A stretch of DNA of 44,278 nt from DATDDB01 sp035260545 (GTDB lineage: Bacteria > Pseudomonadota > Gammaproteobacteria > Burkholderiales > Gallionellaceae), in the NCBI GenBank assembly GCA_035260545.1, contig DATFUZ010000032.1, positions 1-44,278 on the forward strand, given 5' to 3'. Positions 16,680 through 25,597 of this stretch are shown one piece after another. The notes under the pieces are model-generated. The model saw only the letters and a list, made by a program, of their open reading frames with translations, was not told where the DNA came from and made no database searches. Every line of letters begins with the position of its first letter. The stretch's first letter is position 1. The translations under genes were made by a program, and so were the position numbers.

Positions 16680-19600
16680 GATTTTTCCCCTTTGCGTTCA
16701 ATGCCAAAGCGGCGATAGAGAATGGGCAGCATGATCAGCGTGAGCACGGTCGAACTGATCAGGCCGCCGGTTACGACGATGGCAAGGGGCTTCTGGATCT
16801 CGGACCCGGGCCCGGTCGCAAACAGCAGCGGCAGCAGGCCGAAGGCGGTGATGCTTGCCGTCATCAGCACCGGGCGCAGGCGGCGTCTGGCGCCTTCGCG
16901 CACCACGCGGGTGATGTCGTAACCTTCGTTGTGCAACTGGTTGAAGTAGGAAACCATCACCAGACCATTCAGCACCGCGATACCCAGCAGTGCAATGAAG
17001 CCGACCGAGGCCGGAACGGAAAGATATTCGCCGCTGATGGCCAGGGCGAATACGCCGCCGATCAGCGCAAACGGAATGTTCGTCAGCACCAGGACAGCTT
17101 GCCGCACCGAACCGAAAGTGGCGAACAGCACCATGAAGATCAGTCCGAAGGCGACCGGCACCACCATCGCGAGGCGCGCCGAGGCGCGCTGCTGGTTCTC
17201 GAACTGGCCGCCCCACGTCAGCCGGTAGCCCGGCGGCAGCTTGATCTTCGCGGCGACCGCGGCCTTGGCCTCGTCCACAAAGCCGACGAGGTCGCGGCCA
17301 CGCACATTGCTCTGGATTACTACCATGCGGCTGCCGTTTTCGCGCTTGACGAGCACCGGGCCGTCGCTGCGCACCAGCTTGGCAATGGCCGAGATCGGCG
17401 CGTTCTCGCCGGTGGGCAGGGGCAGGGTGAGCGCGGAAAACAGCGCCGGGGAATGGCGCACATCGGCTTCACCACGCATCAGAAGCGGCGTGCGGCGGCC
17501 TTTCTCTATGACCATGCCGAGCTGCATGCCTTCGATCTGGGCGCGCAGCGCGTTGGCGACATCGTCCACGGTCAGGCCGAGGCGGCCGGCGGCCAGGCGG
17601 TCGATCTCCACGCGGTCGTACTGCACGCCGTCGTTCTTGGGCGTATAGACATCCTCGCTGCCCTTGATGCCCTTGAGCACGCCAACCATCTGGTCCGCAA
17701 GCGTGCTCAGCATGGCATTTTCGGTCCCGAAAATCTTCACCGCGACATCGCCACGCGAGCCGGTGAGCATTTCCGAAACGCGCATGCTGATCGGCTGGGT
17801 GAAGCTGAAGTCAATGCCCGGAAAGTCCCGCATGACCTTGCGGATGTCATCGATGATCGCTTCCTTGCTCTTGCCGTGCCATTCGCTTTGCGGCTTGAGC
17901 ACCACGAAGTTGTCGGTCTCGTTGAGCCCCATGGGGTCCAGCCCCAGTTCATCGGCCCCGGCCCGGGAAATGATGTGTTTTACTTCCGGTACGGCCTTCA
18001 GGATGGCGCGCTGGATGCGGTTGTCGATGTCCGCGGTCTGCTCCAGGCTGATGGAGGGAAGTTTCACGGTCTGCATGACGATGTCGCCTTCATCCATTTC
18101 CGGCATGAAGGTCTTCCCTATCATGGCGTACACGCCGGCCGTCACCACCAGCATGCTCACCGCGGCTATCAGCACCTTGCGCTCGTTGTTCAGCGCACGA
18201 TCGAGCAGGGGCGCATACAGCCCCATGGCCTTGCGCACCAGCCAGGGCTCATGGTGGCTGGCAGTCTTCAGCATGAAGGACGCGAGCATGGGGATCACGG
18301 TCAGCGACAGCAGCAGCGAGCCGCCGAGGGCGAACACGATGGTGAGCGCGACCGGGATGAACAGCTTGCCTTCGAGACCCTGGAGGGTGAGCAGCGGCAG
18401 GAATACGATGATGATGATGGCGATGCCGGCGGCCACCGGCGTGATGACCTCCTTCACCGCCCGGTACACCAGGTGCAGGTGGGGGATGTGCGCTTTTTTG
18501 TGCGAGAGGTGGCTGATGATGTTCTCGACCACGACGACGGCGGCATCGACCAGCATGCCGATGGCGATGGCCAGTCCGCCCAGGCTCATCAGGTTGGCCG
18601 ACATTCCGAAATGCTGCATCAGGATGAAGGTAACGAGCACCGCGAGCGGCAACGCCAGGGCCACCACGATGGCGGCGCGCAGGTTGCCGAGGAACAGCAC
18701 CAGCAGCACCACCACCAGCACGATGGCCTCGGTCAGCGCTTCGCTCACCGTGCCCACGGCGCGCTGCACCAGGCTGCCGCGGTCATAGAACACGCGGGTG
18801 GTGACGCCCTTGGGCAGGGTGGGGGCGAGTTCCGCCAGCTTCGCGCGCACGCCCGCCACCACCTTTTCCGCGTTGGCGCCGCGCAGCGCCAGCACCAGGC
18901 CTTCGACCGCGTCGCCCTGGCCGTCCTTGGTGACCGTGCCATAGCGGGTGAGGGCGCCGATACGCACATGCGACACGTCGCCCACGCGGATCGGGCTGCC
19001 TTGCGGGCTGGCGATGACGATATTGCGCACGTCGTTCAGCGTCTTGATGCTGCCTTCGGTGCGCACCAGCAGCGCTTCATCCCCGTCGGTCAGGCGCCCG
19101 GCGCCGTCGTTACGATTGTTGGCTTCCAGCGCGCGCTGCAGCATGTTCATGGAAATCCCGCGCGCTGCAAGCGCCGTATGGTCCGGTACGACCTCGAAGG
19201 CGCGCGCCATGCCGCCCAGCGAGTTGACGTCGGCCACGCCAGGCAGGGTGCGCAGGGCGGGGCGGATCACCCAGTCGAGCACGGTGCGCCTGTCCTCGAT
19301 GGAAACGTTGTCGCCTTCTACAGTGAACATGAACATCTCGCCCAGCGGCGTGGTGATGGGCGCCAGGCCGCCGGTGACGCCGGCCGGCATGTCGCGCAGC
19401 ACGTTGTTCAGCCTCTCGGCAACCTGCTGGCGTGCCCAGTAAATGTCGGTGCCGTCGTTGAAGTCTATGGTGACATCGGCAATGGCGTACTTGGAAACCG
19501 AGCGCAGGATGCGCTGGTTGGGAATGCCCAGCATTTCCAGCTCTATCGGGGCGACGATGCGCGACTCGACTTCCTCGGGCGTCATGCCCGGCGCCTTCAT

Positions 19601-19753
19601 GATGATCTTGACCTGCGTGGTCGACACATCCGGAAAGGCATCAATGGGAAGGTTGCGGAAGGCGCTCACCCCGGCGCCGATGAGCAGGACCGTGAGTGCT
19701 GCGACCAGCAAGCGCTGGGAAAGGGCGAATTCGACCAGTCTGGAAAACATCAT
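16676..19753 (-). CDS. Heavy-metal RND efflux pump (CzcA/CusA family)
   Basis: The 1025-residue inner-membrane protein has two large periplasmic loops and 12 membrane helices. HME-RND marks are AFRNLPIDAFPDVSTTQV, FNDGTDIYWARQQVAERL and TFMPEMDEGDIV. In the proton-relay helix (393-411) Asp403 and Glu410 match CzcA Asp408 and Glu415, but the site of CzcA Asp402 is Ala397, as in CusA. The methionine of CusA in the EGDLLYMPS stretch is not at the same place (EGDIVMQ here), so the metal cannot be assigned. The ATG at 19753 overlaps the adaptor stop by 4 bp; the open frame upstream of it is a shadow of the adaptor gene. Confidence 0.93.
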   Translation of the reverse strand: MMFSRLVEFALSQRLLVAALTVLLIGAGVSAFRNLPIDAFPDVSTTQVKIIMKAPGMTPEEVESRIVAPIELEMLGIPNQRILRSVSKYAIADVTIDFNDGTDIYWARQQVAERLNNVLRDMPAGVTGGLAPITTPLGEMFMFTVEGDNVSIEDRRTVLDWVIRPALRTLPGVADVNSLGGMARAFEVVPDHTALAARGISMNMLQRALEANNRNDGAGRLTDGDEALLVRTEGSIKTLNDVRNIVIASPQGSPIRVGDVSHVRIGALTRYGTVTKDGQGDAVEGLVLALRGANAEKVVAGVRAKLAELAPTLPKGVTTRVFYDRGSLVQRAVGTVSEALTEAIVLVVVLLVLFLGNLRAAIVVALALPLAVLVTFILMQHFGMSANLMSLGGLAIAIGMLVDAAVVVVENIISHLSHKKAHIPHLHLVYRAVKEVITPVAAGIAIIIIVFLPLLTLQGLEGKLFIPVALTIVFALGGSLLLSLTVIPMLASFMLKTASHHEPWLVRKAMGLYAPLLDRALNNERKVLIAAVSMLVVTAGVYAMIGKTFMPEMDEGDIVMQTVKLPSISLEQTADIDNRIQRAILKAVPEVKHIISRAGADELGLDPMGLNETDNFVVLKPQSEWHGKSKEAIIDDIRKVMRDFPGIDFSFTQPISMRVSEMLTGSRGDVAVKIFGTENAMLSTLADQMVGVLKGIKGSEDVYTPKNDGVQYDRVEIDRLAAGRLGLTVDDVANALRAQIEGMQLGMVIEKGRRTPLLMRGEADVRHSPALFSALTLPLPTGENAPISAIAKLVRSDGPVLVKRENGSRMVVIQSNVRGRDLVGFVDEAKAAVAAKIKLPPGYRLTWGGQFENQQRASARLAMVVPVAFGLIFMVLFATFGSVRQAVLVLTNIPFALIGGVFALAISGEYLSVPASVGFIALLGIAVLNGLVMVSYFNQLHNEGYDITRVVREGARRRLRPVLMTASITAFGLLPLLFATGPGSEIQKPLAIVVTGGLISSTVLTLIMLPILYRRFGIERKGEKS

Positions 19754-20850
19754 TCGGCTCCGCCTATGCCCATCAGGTTCGCCTTCAGCGCAGAGACGCC
19801 CTTGACGGCGATCTGCTCGCTGCCCTTGAACGGTCCGGTGATGACGCTGTATTCGGCGCCCACGTGCAGCAAGGTGACATCCTCGGCAATGAAGCCCGCG
19901 GTGGTCTGGACGAACACCATGGCCTGGCCGTCCAGGCGTGCAATCGCGCCGTTGGGCACTTCCCATTGCGCGGCGGACTGCCCCGTGCCGGCGATGCTGG
20001 CCTCGACGAATTGCCCGGGGCGCAGGTTTTGCACGCCCTCGCTGATCAAGGCGCGCATCAGCAGGGTCTGGTTGCTGCCGCTCAGGCTGCCGCCGATGGC
20101 GATCAGCTTGCCCTTGGCGCCGTATGCGGGGACGGTGACCACCGCGCCCACCTTCACGCCACGGGCGCTGTCAAGCGGCACCTGGATCTGCAGTTCCAGC
20201 GGCTTCAGGATTGCGACCTGGAACATGGGCGTGGCGGCATCCAGGCGTTGTCCGGCGCTGACGGTCTTTTCCAGTACGATGCCGGAGATGGGGGAGCGCA
20301 CCGCGAGCAGGCTGTCCAGGCTGTTGCCGGACTGCAGGCGATCAATCGCGGCGGTAGACATGCCGGACAGACGCAATACCTGCCTGCGCTCGGCCAGTGC
20401 CGCATCGGCCGTGACGGACTGGCTTTTCGCCACGCGCAGCCGGCTCTCGGAAATGATCCCATCCTTCCACAGCTTTTCGTCACGCGCCAGATTTTCCCGC
20501 GCGAGTTGCGCCTGGGTGGTGGCCTGCAGCAAGCCACGCTGGGCATCGACCAGGGCCGGGCTTTGCAGGCGCGCCAGCAACTGCCCCCGGCGCACGTGAT
20601 CTCCCACACCCACCGCCGTCAGCTCCACAATGGCCGGAAGGGGCGTGCTGACGACGTGCAGCTGATTGCCGGGAACGACAACCTGTGCCGGCATGCCGGA
20701 CAGCTCCCCCTGGTGTTTGTCCGGAAGCTTCGCGCTCACTATGCCCAGCGCGCGAATCTGGCCCGCGTCCAGCTTGATTTCACCCGACGCAAAGACACCT
20801 TGCGCGGCCACGGCCAGCACCCAAAACAAATAAAGTCGACGAATTCCCAT
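19750..20850 (-). CDS. Periplasmic adaptor of the heavy-metal RND pump (CzcB/CusB type)
   Basis: The 366-residue protein begins at the ATG at 20850, chosen over an in-frame GTG at 20862 because GGGAG lies 6 nt before the ATG. A signal peptide (MGIRRLYLFWVLAVAAQGVFA) is followed by the adaptor fold: lipoyl half ELTAVGVGDHVRRGQLLARLQSP, coiled-coil hairpin, second half AVRSPISGIVLEKTVSAGQ, then a beta-barrel with LRPGQFVEASI. It links the pump to the outer-membrane channel. There is no N-terminal His/Met cluster of the CusB or CzcB kind. Upstream, 100 bp separate it from the His-rich gene and include a perfect hairpin (20917-20932). Confidence 0.9.
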   Translation of the reverse strand: MGIRRLYLFWVLAVAAQGVFASGEIKLDAGQIRALGIVSAKLPDKHQGELSGMPAQVVVPGNQLHVVSTPLPAIVELTAVGVGDHVRRGQLLARLQSPALVDAQRGLLQATTQAQLARENLARDEKLWKDGIISESRLRVAKSQSVTADAALAERRQVLRLSGMSTAAIDRLQSGNSLDSLLAVRSPISGIVLEKTVSAGQRLDAATPMFQVAILKPLELQIQVPLDSARGVKVGAVVTVPAYGAKGKLIAIGGSLSGSNQTLLMRALISEGVQNLRPGQFVEASIAGTGQSAAQWEVPNGAIARLDGQAMVFVQTTAGFIAEDVTLLHVGAEYSVITGPFKGSEQIAVKGVSALKANLMGIGGAE

Positions 20851-20916
20851 AGCAACTCCCACAGCCGCACTTTTCCCCGTGCGGGCATTACAATTCTTTA
20901 AATCGTGTTCACATCA

Positions 20917-20932
20917 GCCGGCGAACGCCGGC
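20917..20932 (-). other. Perfect GC hairpin between His-rich gene and adaptor gene
   Basis: GCCGGCG and CGCCGGC form a perfect 7-bp stem around two bases, 67 nt ahead of the adaptor start. There is no T-run on the reverse strand, so it is not an intrinsic terminator. It could set different expression of the first gene and the pump genes. Confidence 0.5.
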
Positions 20933-20950
20933 ATCGGAACCACCCGGCCG

Positions 20951-21358
20951 CTAGGCGCAGGCGGGAGGGGCTTGGGCGGGTTGCTTGAAGTAGGGCGGAG
21001 GAAAGGGGATGCGCTCGTCGTTCAGGCGGGTGAATCTTCGGAGGGCAACGGATGCCACGGGGCGAATCCCGACGGCAACCCTTGCTGAGGTGGTGAGCGG
21101 GGCCGTTGCGTGGCTGCGTCGCTTGCCGTCGGGGACCTTGACCACGGGCAAGTCGGGGGCATGGAGCCGGTGGCCGCCATTCGATACGAAGGCCGTGCGG
21201 TCATTCGCGTGCGCGTGCACATGCCGAACATCATGAAAGTGAAAAATGTGGAACCGGCCGCCGGACGCGTCGCCCCCGATATGCGCATGGGCAAGGGGGG
21301 ACACGCATTGCAGCAATGCGAAGGTCAGCAGAAAGAGCAATCGTCCGGCACGTTTCAT
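20951..21358 (-). CDS. Small exported His-rich protein heading the metal-efflux operon
   Basis: From the ATG at 21358 the protein is 135 residues with a signal peptide (MKRAGRLLFLLTFALLQCVSPLAHA). Directly after it comes a histidine cluster (HIFHFHDVRHVHAHAND), suited to binding metal ions in the periplasm. The end, PPPYFKQPAQAPPACA, resembles the Pro-rich 'APP' tails of small CzcI/CopL-like proteins that precede metal-efflux operons; that likeness is from memory. A TTG further upstream keeps the frame open but would put 18 extra residues before the signal peptide. The ribosome-binding site is weak. A metal buffer or sensor role for the pump operon is inference. Confidence 0.7.
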   Translation of the reverse strand: MKRAGRLLFLLTFALLQCVSPLAHAHIGGDASGGRFHIFHFHDVRHVHAHANDRTAFVSNGGHRLHAPDLPVVKVPDGKRRSHATAPLTTSARVAVGIRPVASVALRRFTRLNDERIPFPPPYFKQPAQAPPACA

Positions 21359-21758
21359 TTTCACAGCCCGAATTGGCGCGTAATTACCTGAATACGACCA
21401 GAGACTCGGCAACTGGTTCCATTTTTCTTGCTTGCGCCAGCCGCGCCGATGAAGCGCGATGATACTGTTCCGGGGCCAGGTTAGGCGCGCGGCCTTTGAT
21501 CATCGCGCGCGTCAATCACCATCTGTTTGATACTTAAGTTTTATTCTCCCAGCCCAGTCGATTGCCGGGTGGGCAATGGCTTGCACCCGAGGTATCGACA
21601 GTGGAGCGGCGGGGCAGGCCGGACCGGGTTATACACAGGGGCGTGTGGACAGATTCTTGATAATGTCCGCTGAATTTTGGGTGATGGCACTGTTTAAAGC
21701 GTCGGACAGTGTGCCGCGTCAGGTACGTGTATCGGTTTTTTTACGATCCGGGATGTTT

Positions 21759-21787
21759 TTGCAGGATATGGCTTGGGCGCGTACAAT
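21759..21787 (+). promoter_or_regulatory. Candidate gndA promoter
   Basis: TTGCAG (21759-21764) and TACAAT (21782-21787, 5 of 6 to consensus) are exactly 17 bp apart. Transcription from here would give a leader of about 170 nt before gndA. The -35 is weak (TTG only). Confidence 0.35.
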
Positions 21788-21891
21788 TTCCGCACCATGC
21801 AAATCGTGCGATGAACGGACGGTTGGTACGCCGTGCTGGTCACAGCATTCGTGTCGTGCGGGATGCCGTTGACGAACCCGTAACGTCTGCG

Positions 21892-21919
21892 GCGTGTCCC
21901 GGCGAACTTCCGGGCACGC
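21892..21919 (+). other. Leader hairpin ahead of gndA
   Basis: GCGTG-T-CCCGG (21892-21902) pairs with CCGGGCACGC (21910-21919) as a 10-bp stem with one bulged T and a 7-nt loop. It lies about 35 nt ahead of the AAAAGGAG ribosome-binding site. No T-run follows. Function unknown. Confidence 0.4.
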
Positions 21920-21964
21920 CGGTGCTCTACAAGAATACCTGACAAAACAAAAAAGGAGCCTGCA

Positions 21965-22975
21965 ATGCATCTGGGGATGATCGGATTGGGGCGCATGGGG
22001 GCAAACCTGGTGCGGCGGCTGACGCGCGACGGCCACCGGTGTGTGGTCTACGACGTGAATCCCGCGGCGGTCGAGGCCATCGTGGGGCCGGCGGTACAGG
22101 GCGCCGACTCGCTGGACGACCTGCTGGCCAGGCTGCCGGCGCCGCGCGCGGTGTGGATCATGCTTCCGGCCGCAGTGACCGGGGATATGGTCCGCGAATT
22201 GGCCGAGCGCATGCAAGCCGGCGACATCATCATCGACGGCGGAAACAGCTACTACCGGGACGACATCACCCGCGCAAAATCACTCGCAGCCCGCGGCATG
22301 CACTATGTCGATTGCGGTACGAGCGGCGGCGTATTCGGACTGGAGCGCGGCTTCTGTCTGATGATAGGCGGCGAAAAGCCGATCGTCGACCATCTTGATC
22401 CGATTTTCCGCAGCATCGCGCCCGGTGTGGACGCCGCGCCGCGCACGCCGGGCAGGGAAGGCGAGCCCGACACCGCCGAGCACGGCTACCTGCACTGCGG
22501 GCCGGCCGGCGCCGGGCACTTCGTCAAGATGGTGCACAACGGCATCGAATACGGCCTGATGGCGGCCTATGCCGAGGGGTTGAACATTTTGCGTCATGCC
22601 GATGCGGGCGCCCGCAGCCACGACGCAGACGCCGAAACCACGCCGATGCGCGAGCCCGAGTTTTACCAGTACGAGATGGACATTCCGCGCATAGCCGAGG
22701 TCTGGCGGCGCGGCAGCGTGGTCGCTTCCTGGCTGCTGGACCTGACGGCAGCCGCCCTGGCGGGCGATGGCGACCTGGCCGGATTCTCTGGCCACGTTTC
22801 CGATTCCGGCGAAGGACGGTGGACAGCGCAGGCAGCGGTGGAAGAGGGTGTGCCGGCTCCCGTGATCAGCGCCGCGCTGTTCGGCCGCTTTGCCTCCCGC
22901 GGTGAGGCCGACTATGCCGACCGTGTGCTCTCGGCCATGCGCAAGCAGTTCGGCGGCCATAACGAAAAAAAATGA
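21965..22975 (+). CDS. gndA: 6-phosphogluconate dehydrogenase, short NAD-type (GndA)
   Basis: The 336-residue protein has the Rossmann start LGMIGLGRMGANLVRRL, substrate blocks DGGNSYYRDD and VDCGTSGGVFGLERG, and the catalytic GPAGAGHFVKMVHNGIEYG with Lys and Asn. The length is that of the short, often NAD-preferring bacterial type (about 300-340 residues), not the 470-residue form. It converts 6-phosphogluconate to ribulose 5-phosphate and CO2. AAAAGGAGCCTGCA precedes the ATG. It is first in gndA-zwf-tal-pgl, 12 bp ahead of zwf. Coenzyme preference is inferred from length class only. Confidence 0.94.
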   Translation: MHLGMIGLGRMGANLVRRLTRDGHRCVVYDVNPAAVEAIVGPAVQGADSLDDLLARLPAPRAVWIMLPAAVTGDMVRELAERMQAGDIIIDGGNSYYRDDITRAKSLAARGMHYVDCGTSGGVFGLERGFCLMIGGEKPIVDHLDPIFRSIAPGVDAAPRTPGREGEPDTAEHGYLHCGPAGAGHFVKMVHNGIEYGLMAAYAEGLNILRHADAGARSHDADAETTPMREPEFYQYEMDIPRIAEVWRRGSVVASWLLDLTAAALAGDGDLAGFSGHVSDSGEGRWTAQAAVEEGVPAPVISAALFGRFASRGEADYADRVLSAMRKQFGGHNEKK

Positions 22976-22987
22976 CGGGAGACGACC

Positions 22988-24382
22988 ATGGTTAGCGATC
23001 CGCACCGGATACCGTCGGACGCGCTGGTGGTGTTCGGCGCAACCGGCGACCTTGCCGGAAAGATGATCTTTCCCGCGCTGTACGCGATGTGCAAGCATGG
23101 CGTGCTCAACGCAAAGGTGATTGGCGTTGCACTGGACAGGTGGAGCATAGATCAACTGCGCGAGCGCGTGGTCGAGAGCATCGGCCGCGCCGGAGGCATC
23201 GACGACCGGACCGCGCTGGACAAGCTGCTGACGCAACTGGATTATGTCAGCGGCGACTACAAGGATTCCGATACCTTTCACCGCCTGGCGCAGCGCCTGG
23301 ACGGGGCGCAACGGCCAGCCCATTATCTGGCGATTCCGCCCGCGCTATTTGAGAGGGTGATCGCGGGCCTGCGCGATGCCGGGCTTAACCAGCAGGCGCG
23401 TCTCATCGTGGAAAAACCGTTCGGGCACGATCTCGCCTCGGCGCAGGAACTGAGTCGCGTCGCCCTGTCGGCCTTCGAAGAACGGTCCATTTTCCGGATC
23501 GACCACTATCTCGGAAAAGAGGCGATCATGAACATCCTCTATTTCCGATTTGCCAATTCCTTCCTCGAACCCATATGGAACCGGAATTGTGTTGCCAGCG
23601 TGCAGATCACCCTCGCCGAACAGTTCGGCATCAAGGGCCGCGGCGCATTCTACGAAAATACCGGCTGCCTGCGCGACGTAATTCAGAATCATCTGTTTCA
23701 GATACTGGCGCTGCTGGCCATGGAACCGCCCGCCTATCAGAACTACGGTGCGGTGCACGTCGAGAAGGCCAAGGTATTCCAGGCCATGCGCCCGGCGCGG
23801 CCGGAGGACATGGTGCGCGGCCAGTATGCCGGATACCGGCAGGAACCGGGCGTGGCGCCGGATTCGGATGTGGAAACGTTTTGTGCGCTCAGGCTGTATG
23901 TCGACTCCTGGCGCTGGGAAGGGGTACCGTGGTACCTGCGCTCGGGCAAATGCTTGGCGTCCACCGCCACCGAAGTGCTGGTGCAATTGAAGCCGCCGCC
24001 GCAGCGGCTGTTCGACGACTCGGCGCCGGTGAACGGGCGCGCCAACTATATACGCTTCCGCTTGTCGGACAACTCGGAGGTCGCACTCGCCGCGCGCGTC
24101 AAGCAGACCGGCAAGGAATTCATCGGCGAGCAGCGCGAACTCTTCCTGCTCGACGCCCATCCCGGTGCGGAAACGCCCTATGAAAGATTGCTGGGTGAGG
24201 CCATAGCCGGCAACGGCGCGCTGTTCACCCGGCAGGACGCGGTCGAAGCGGCGTGGGCCGCGATCGACCCGGTGTTGAGAAACTGTCCACCGGTCAATAT
24301 CTATCAGCCGGGGACCTGGGGCCCGGCCGCGGCGGACGCGCTGATTGAGGCGGACGGCGGCTGGCATAATCCGCCCTCTTAG
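22988..24382 (+). CDS. zwf: Glucose-6-phosphate 1-dehydrogenase
   Basis: The 464-residue protein carries the coenzyme motif FGATGDLAGKMIFPALY, the catalytic RIDHYLGKE (with the substrate-binding Lys and His), EKPFGHDL and TGCLRDVIQNHLFQILALLAMEPP. It oxidises glucose 6-phosphate to 6-phosphogluconolactone, giving NADPH or NADH. It is slightly shorter than the E. coli enzyme (491), within family range. GGGAGACGACC lies ahead of the ATG. It follows gndA after 12 bp; 125 bp separate it from the transaldolase remnant. With pgl downstream the oxidative pentose-phosphate branch is complete in this operon. Confidence 0.96.
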   Translation: MVSDPHRIPSDALVVFGATGDLAGKMIFPALYAMCKHGVLNAKVIGVALDRWSIDQLRERVVESIGRAGGIDDRTALDKLLTQLDYVSGDYKDSDTFHRLAQRLDGAQRPAHYLAIPPALFERVIAGLRDAGLNQQARLIVEKPFGHDLASAQELSRVALSAFEERSIFRIDHYLGKEAIMNILYFRFANSFLEPIWNRNCVASVQITLAEQFGIKGRGAFYENTGCLRDVIQNHLFQILALLAMEPPAYQNYGAVHVEKAKVFQAMRPARPEDMVRGQYAGYRQEPGVAPDSDVETFCALRLYVDSWRWEGVPWYLRSGKCLASTATEVLVQLKPPPQRLFDDSAPVNGRANYIRFRLSDNSEVALAARVKQTGKEFIGEQRELFLLDAHPGAETPYERLLGEAIAGNGALFTRQDAVEAAWAAIDPVLRNCPPVNIYQPGTWGPAAADALIEADGGWHNPPS

Positions 24383-24507
24383 GCGCGGACGGCGGACCGG
24401 ACTGTGCAGCCCGGAATTGCCCGGACGGGGTTTGCGCAATGGAGGAGACATGTTTCAGGGCTTGATCAACGGCGGAGCGTGCGGCCCGACGCGGCCGACG
24501 AAGAGCG

Positions 24508-24738
24508 ATGAATAAACTGCAAAAACTGCACGACAGCGGACAGAGCCTGTGGCTGGACAACATTACCCGAGGCCTGCTGACCGGCGGCACGCTCGGCCGC
24601 TATATCGCTGAATTCGCGGGTCACGGCGTTGACGCCGTGGCGCTGGCCGCCGAACTGCAGGTCAAGGGCGCGCAGTCGTTCGTGGATTCCTGGAACGACC
24701 TGTTGGCCTGTATCGCGGACAAGGCGAACACGGCATGA
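24508..24738 (+). pseudogene. tal: Transaldolase with large in-frame internal deletion
   Basis: This 76-codon frame joins the two ends of a transaldolase. Residues 1-35 (LHDSGQSLWLDNITRGLLT, GGTLGRYIAE) match the start of the roughly 360-residue bacterial type, and residues about 36-76 (GVDAVALAAELQVKGAQSFVDSW, NDLLACIADK) match its very end. Some 280 residues between them, including the Schiff-base lysine, are missing, so transaldolase activity is not possible. The frame is kept across the junction near 24610-24620 (GAATTCGCG), and its stop overlaps the pgl ATG (ATGA), so the remnant can still couple translation to pgl. The operon position, gndA-zwf-tal-pgl, is the usual one for the intact gene. 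A functional mini-protein is possible but unsupported. Confidence 0.78.
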
Positions 24739-25418
24739 TCGAGCCGCAGGTCTGCCGCTGGCATACGTTCGGCAGCGATCCGGCTTTCCATGAAGCCGCG
24801 CGCGACTTCATCCTGGGGGCGGCTGCGAACGCGATATCCGAGCGCGGGGCCTTCATTGTCGTGCTGGCAGGCGGCAATACGCCGCGCTCGGTCTATCGCC
24901 TGCTGCGGGATGCCCGCACTGAGTGGCGGGCATGGCATGTGTATTTCGGTGACGAGCGCTGTCTGCCACCCGGCGATCCCGCGCGCAACAGCCGCATGGC
25001 GCAGGAGGAATGGCTGGGGCAGGTGGCCATTCCCGGCGCGCAAATCCATCCCATCCCGGCGGAGCGCGGTGCGGCAAGCGCCGCCGAGGTCTATTCCGCC
25101 GAACTCGCAGCCGTCGGCACCTTCGACCTGGTGATCCTCGGCCTGGGCGAGGATGGTCATACTGCCAGCCTGTTTCCGGGGGGCGACTGGGAAGCTGCGA
25201 CGAATTTGCCCGCCGCCATTGCCGTGCACAACGCACCCAAGCCCCCGGCCGAGCGCGTCTCGCTGAGTCCGCAGCGGCTGAGCCAGTCGCGGGCGGCCGC
25301 CTTCCTGGTGCAAGGCGAAGGCAAGCGCATGGCGCTCGATAAGTGGCGGACCGGGGCGACGCTGCCGGCTTCGGCGATACGTCCGCCGTCTGGTGTGGAT
25401 GTGTTCCTCAGGCCTTAG
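24735..25418 (+). CDS. pgl: 6-phosphogluconolactonase
   Basis: The 227-residue protein fits the DevB/Pgl family: FIVVLAGGNTPRSVYRLL (substrate loop), WHVYFGDERCLPPGDPARNSRM and LGLGEDGHTASLFPG. It hydrolyses 6-phosphogluconolactone, the product of Zwf, to 6-phosphogluconate for GndA. Its ATG overlaps the stop of the transaldolase remnant by 4 bp, and no independent ribosome-binding site is evident, so translation probably depends on reading of the remnant. It ends the pentose-phosphate operon; 179 bp follow before the RND adaptor. Confidence 0.95.
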   Translation: MIEPQVCRWHTFGSDPAFHEAARDFILGAAANAISERGAFIVVLAGGNTPRSVYRLLRDARTEWRAWHVYFGDERCLPPGDPARNSRMAQEEWLGQVAIPGAQIHPIPAERGAASAAEVYSAELAAVGTFDLVILGLGEDGHTASLFPGGDWEAATNLPAAIAVHNAPKPPAERVSLSPQRLSQSRAAAFLVQGEGKRMALDKWRTGATLPASAIRPPSGVDVFLRP

Positions 25419-25483
25419 GGACTTACCGAAGATGCCTCCCCTTTGCCGGTTCTGCCCCGGTTCAGATTTCCTTCTTTCCCACC

Positions 25484-25517
25484 CTTAAGTTTCCGTTAAG
25501 CAGGCCGGTAGTATCAT
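25484..25517 (+). promoter_or_regulatory. PmrA/QseB-like box and -10 ahead of the RND/two-component operon
   Basis: CTTAAG (25484-25489) and GTTAAG (25495-25500) are direct repeats with 5 bp between, an 11-bp period. This is the layout known for PmrA/BasR and QseB boxes. A -10-like TATCAT follows at 25512-25517 with no good -35, as in activator-dependent promoters. The OmpR-type regulator at the end of this gene run is of that subgroup, so autoregulation is likely. Confidence 0.6.
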
Positions 25518-25597
25518 GCTGCCAGGTGCTGCTCGCCCGCCTTCCCGGTGCGCGCCGTGCGCCGTAGACGTGTAAGCTTGTTTACAGTAAATTCAAC

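Larger units (their letters stand above)
21359..21964. other. 606-bp divergent intergenic region, efflux operon / gndA
   Basis: No convincing gene is seen. It must hold the promoter of the reverse-strand metal-efflux operon and that of gndA. The open frame at 21576-21872 has a Cys-rich, unlikely composition and no ribosome-binding site. One CTTAAG half-site occurs near 21534. A candidate gndA promoter and a 5'-leader hairpin are listed separately. Confidence 0.5.

Noticed and set aside
16931..20599. Forward open frame of 1222 codons opposite the metal pump
   Set aside because: Antisense shadow of the RND pump and adaptor with no signal or domain pattern.
21576..21872. 98-codon forward frame upstream of gndA
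   Set aside because: Cys- and Trp-rich composition, no ribosome-binding site, overlaps the candidate gndA promoter.
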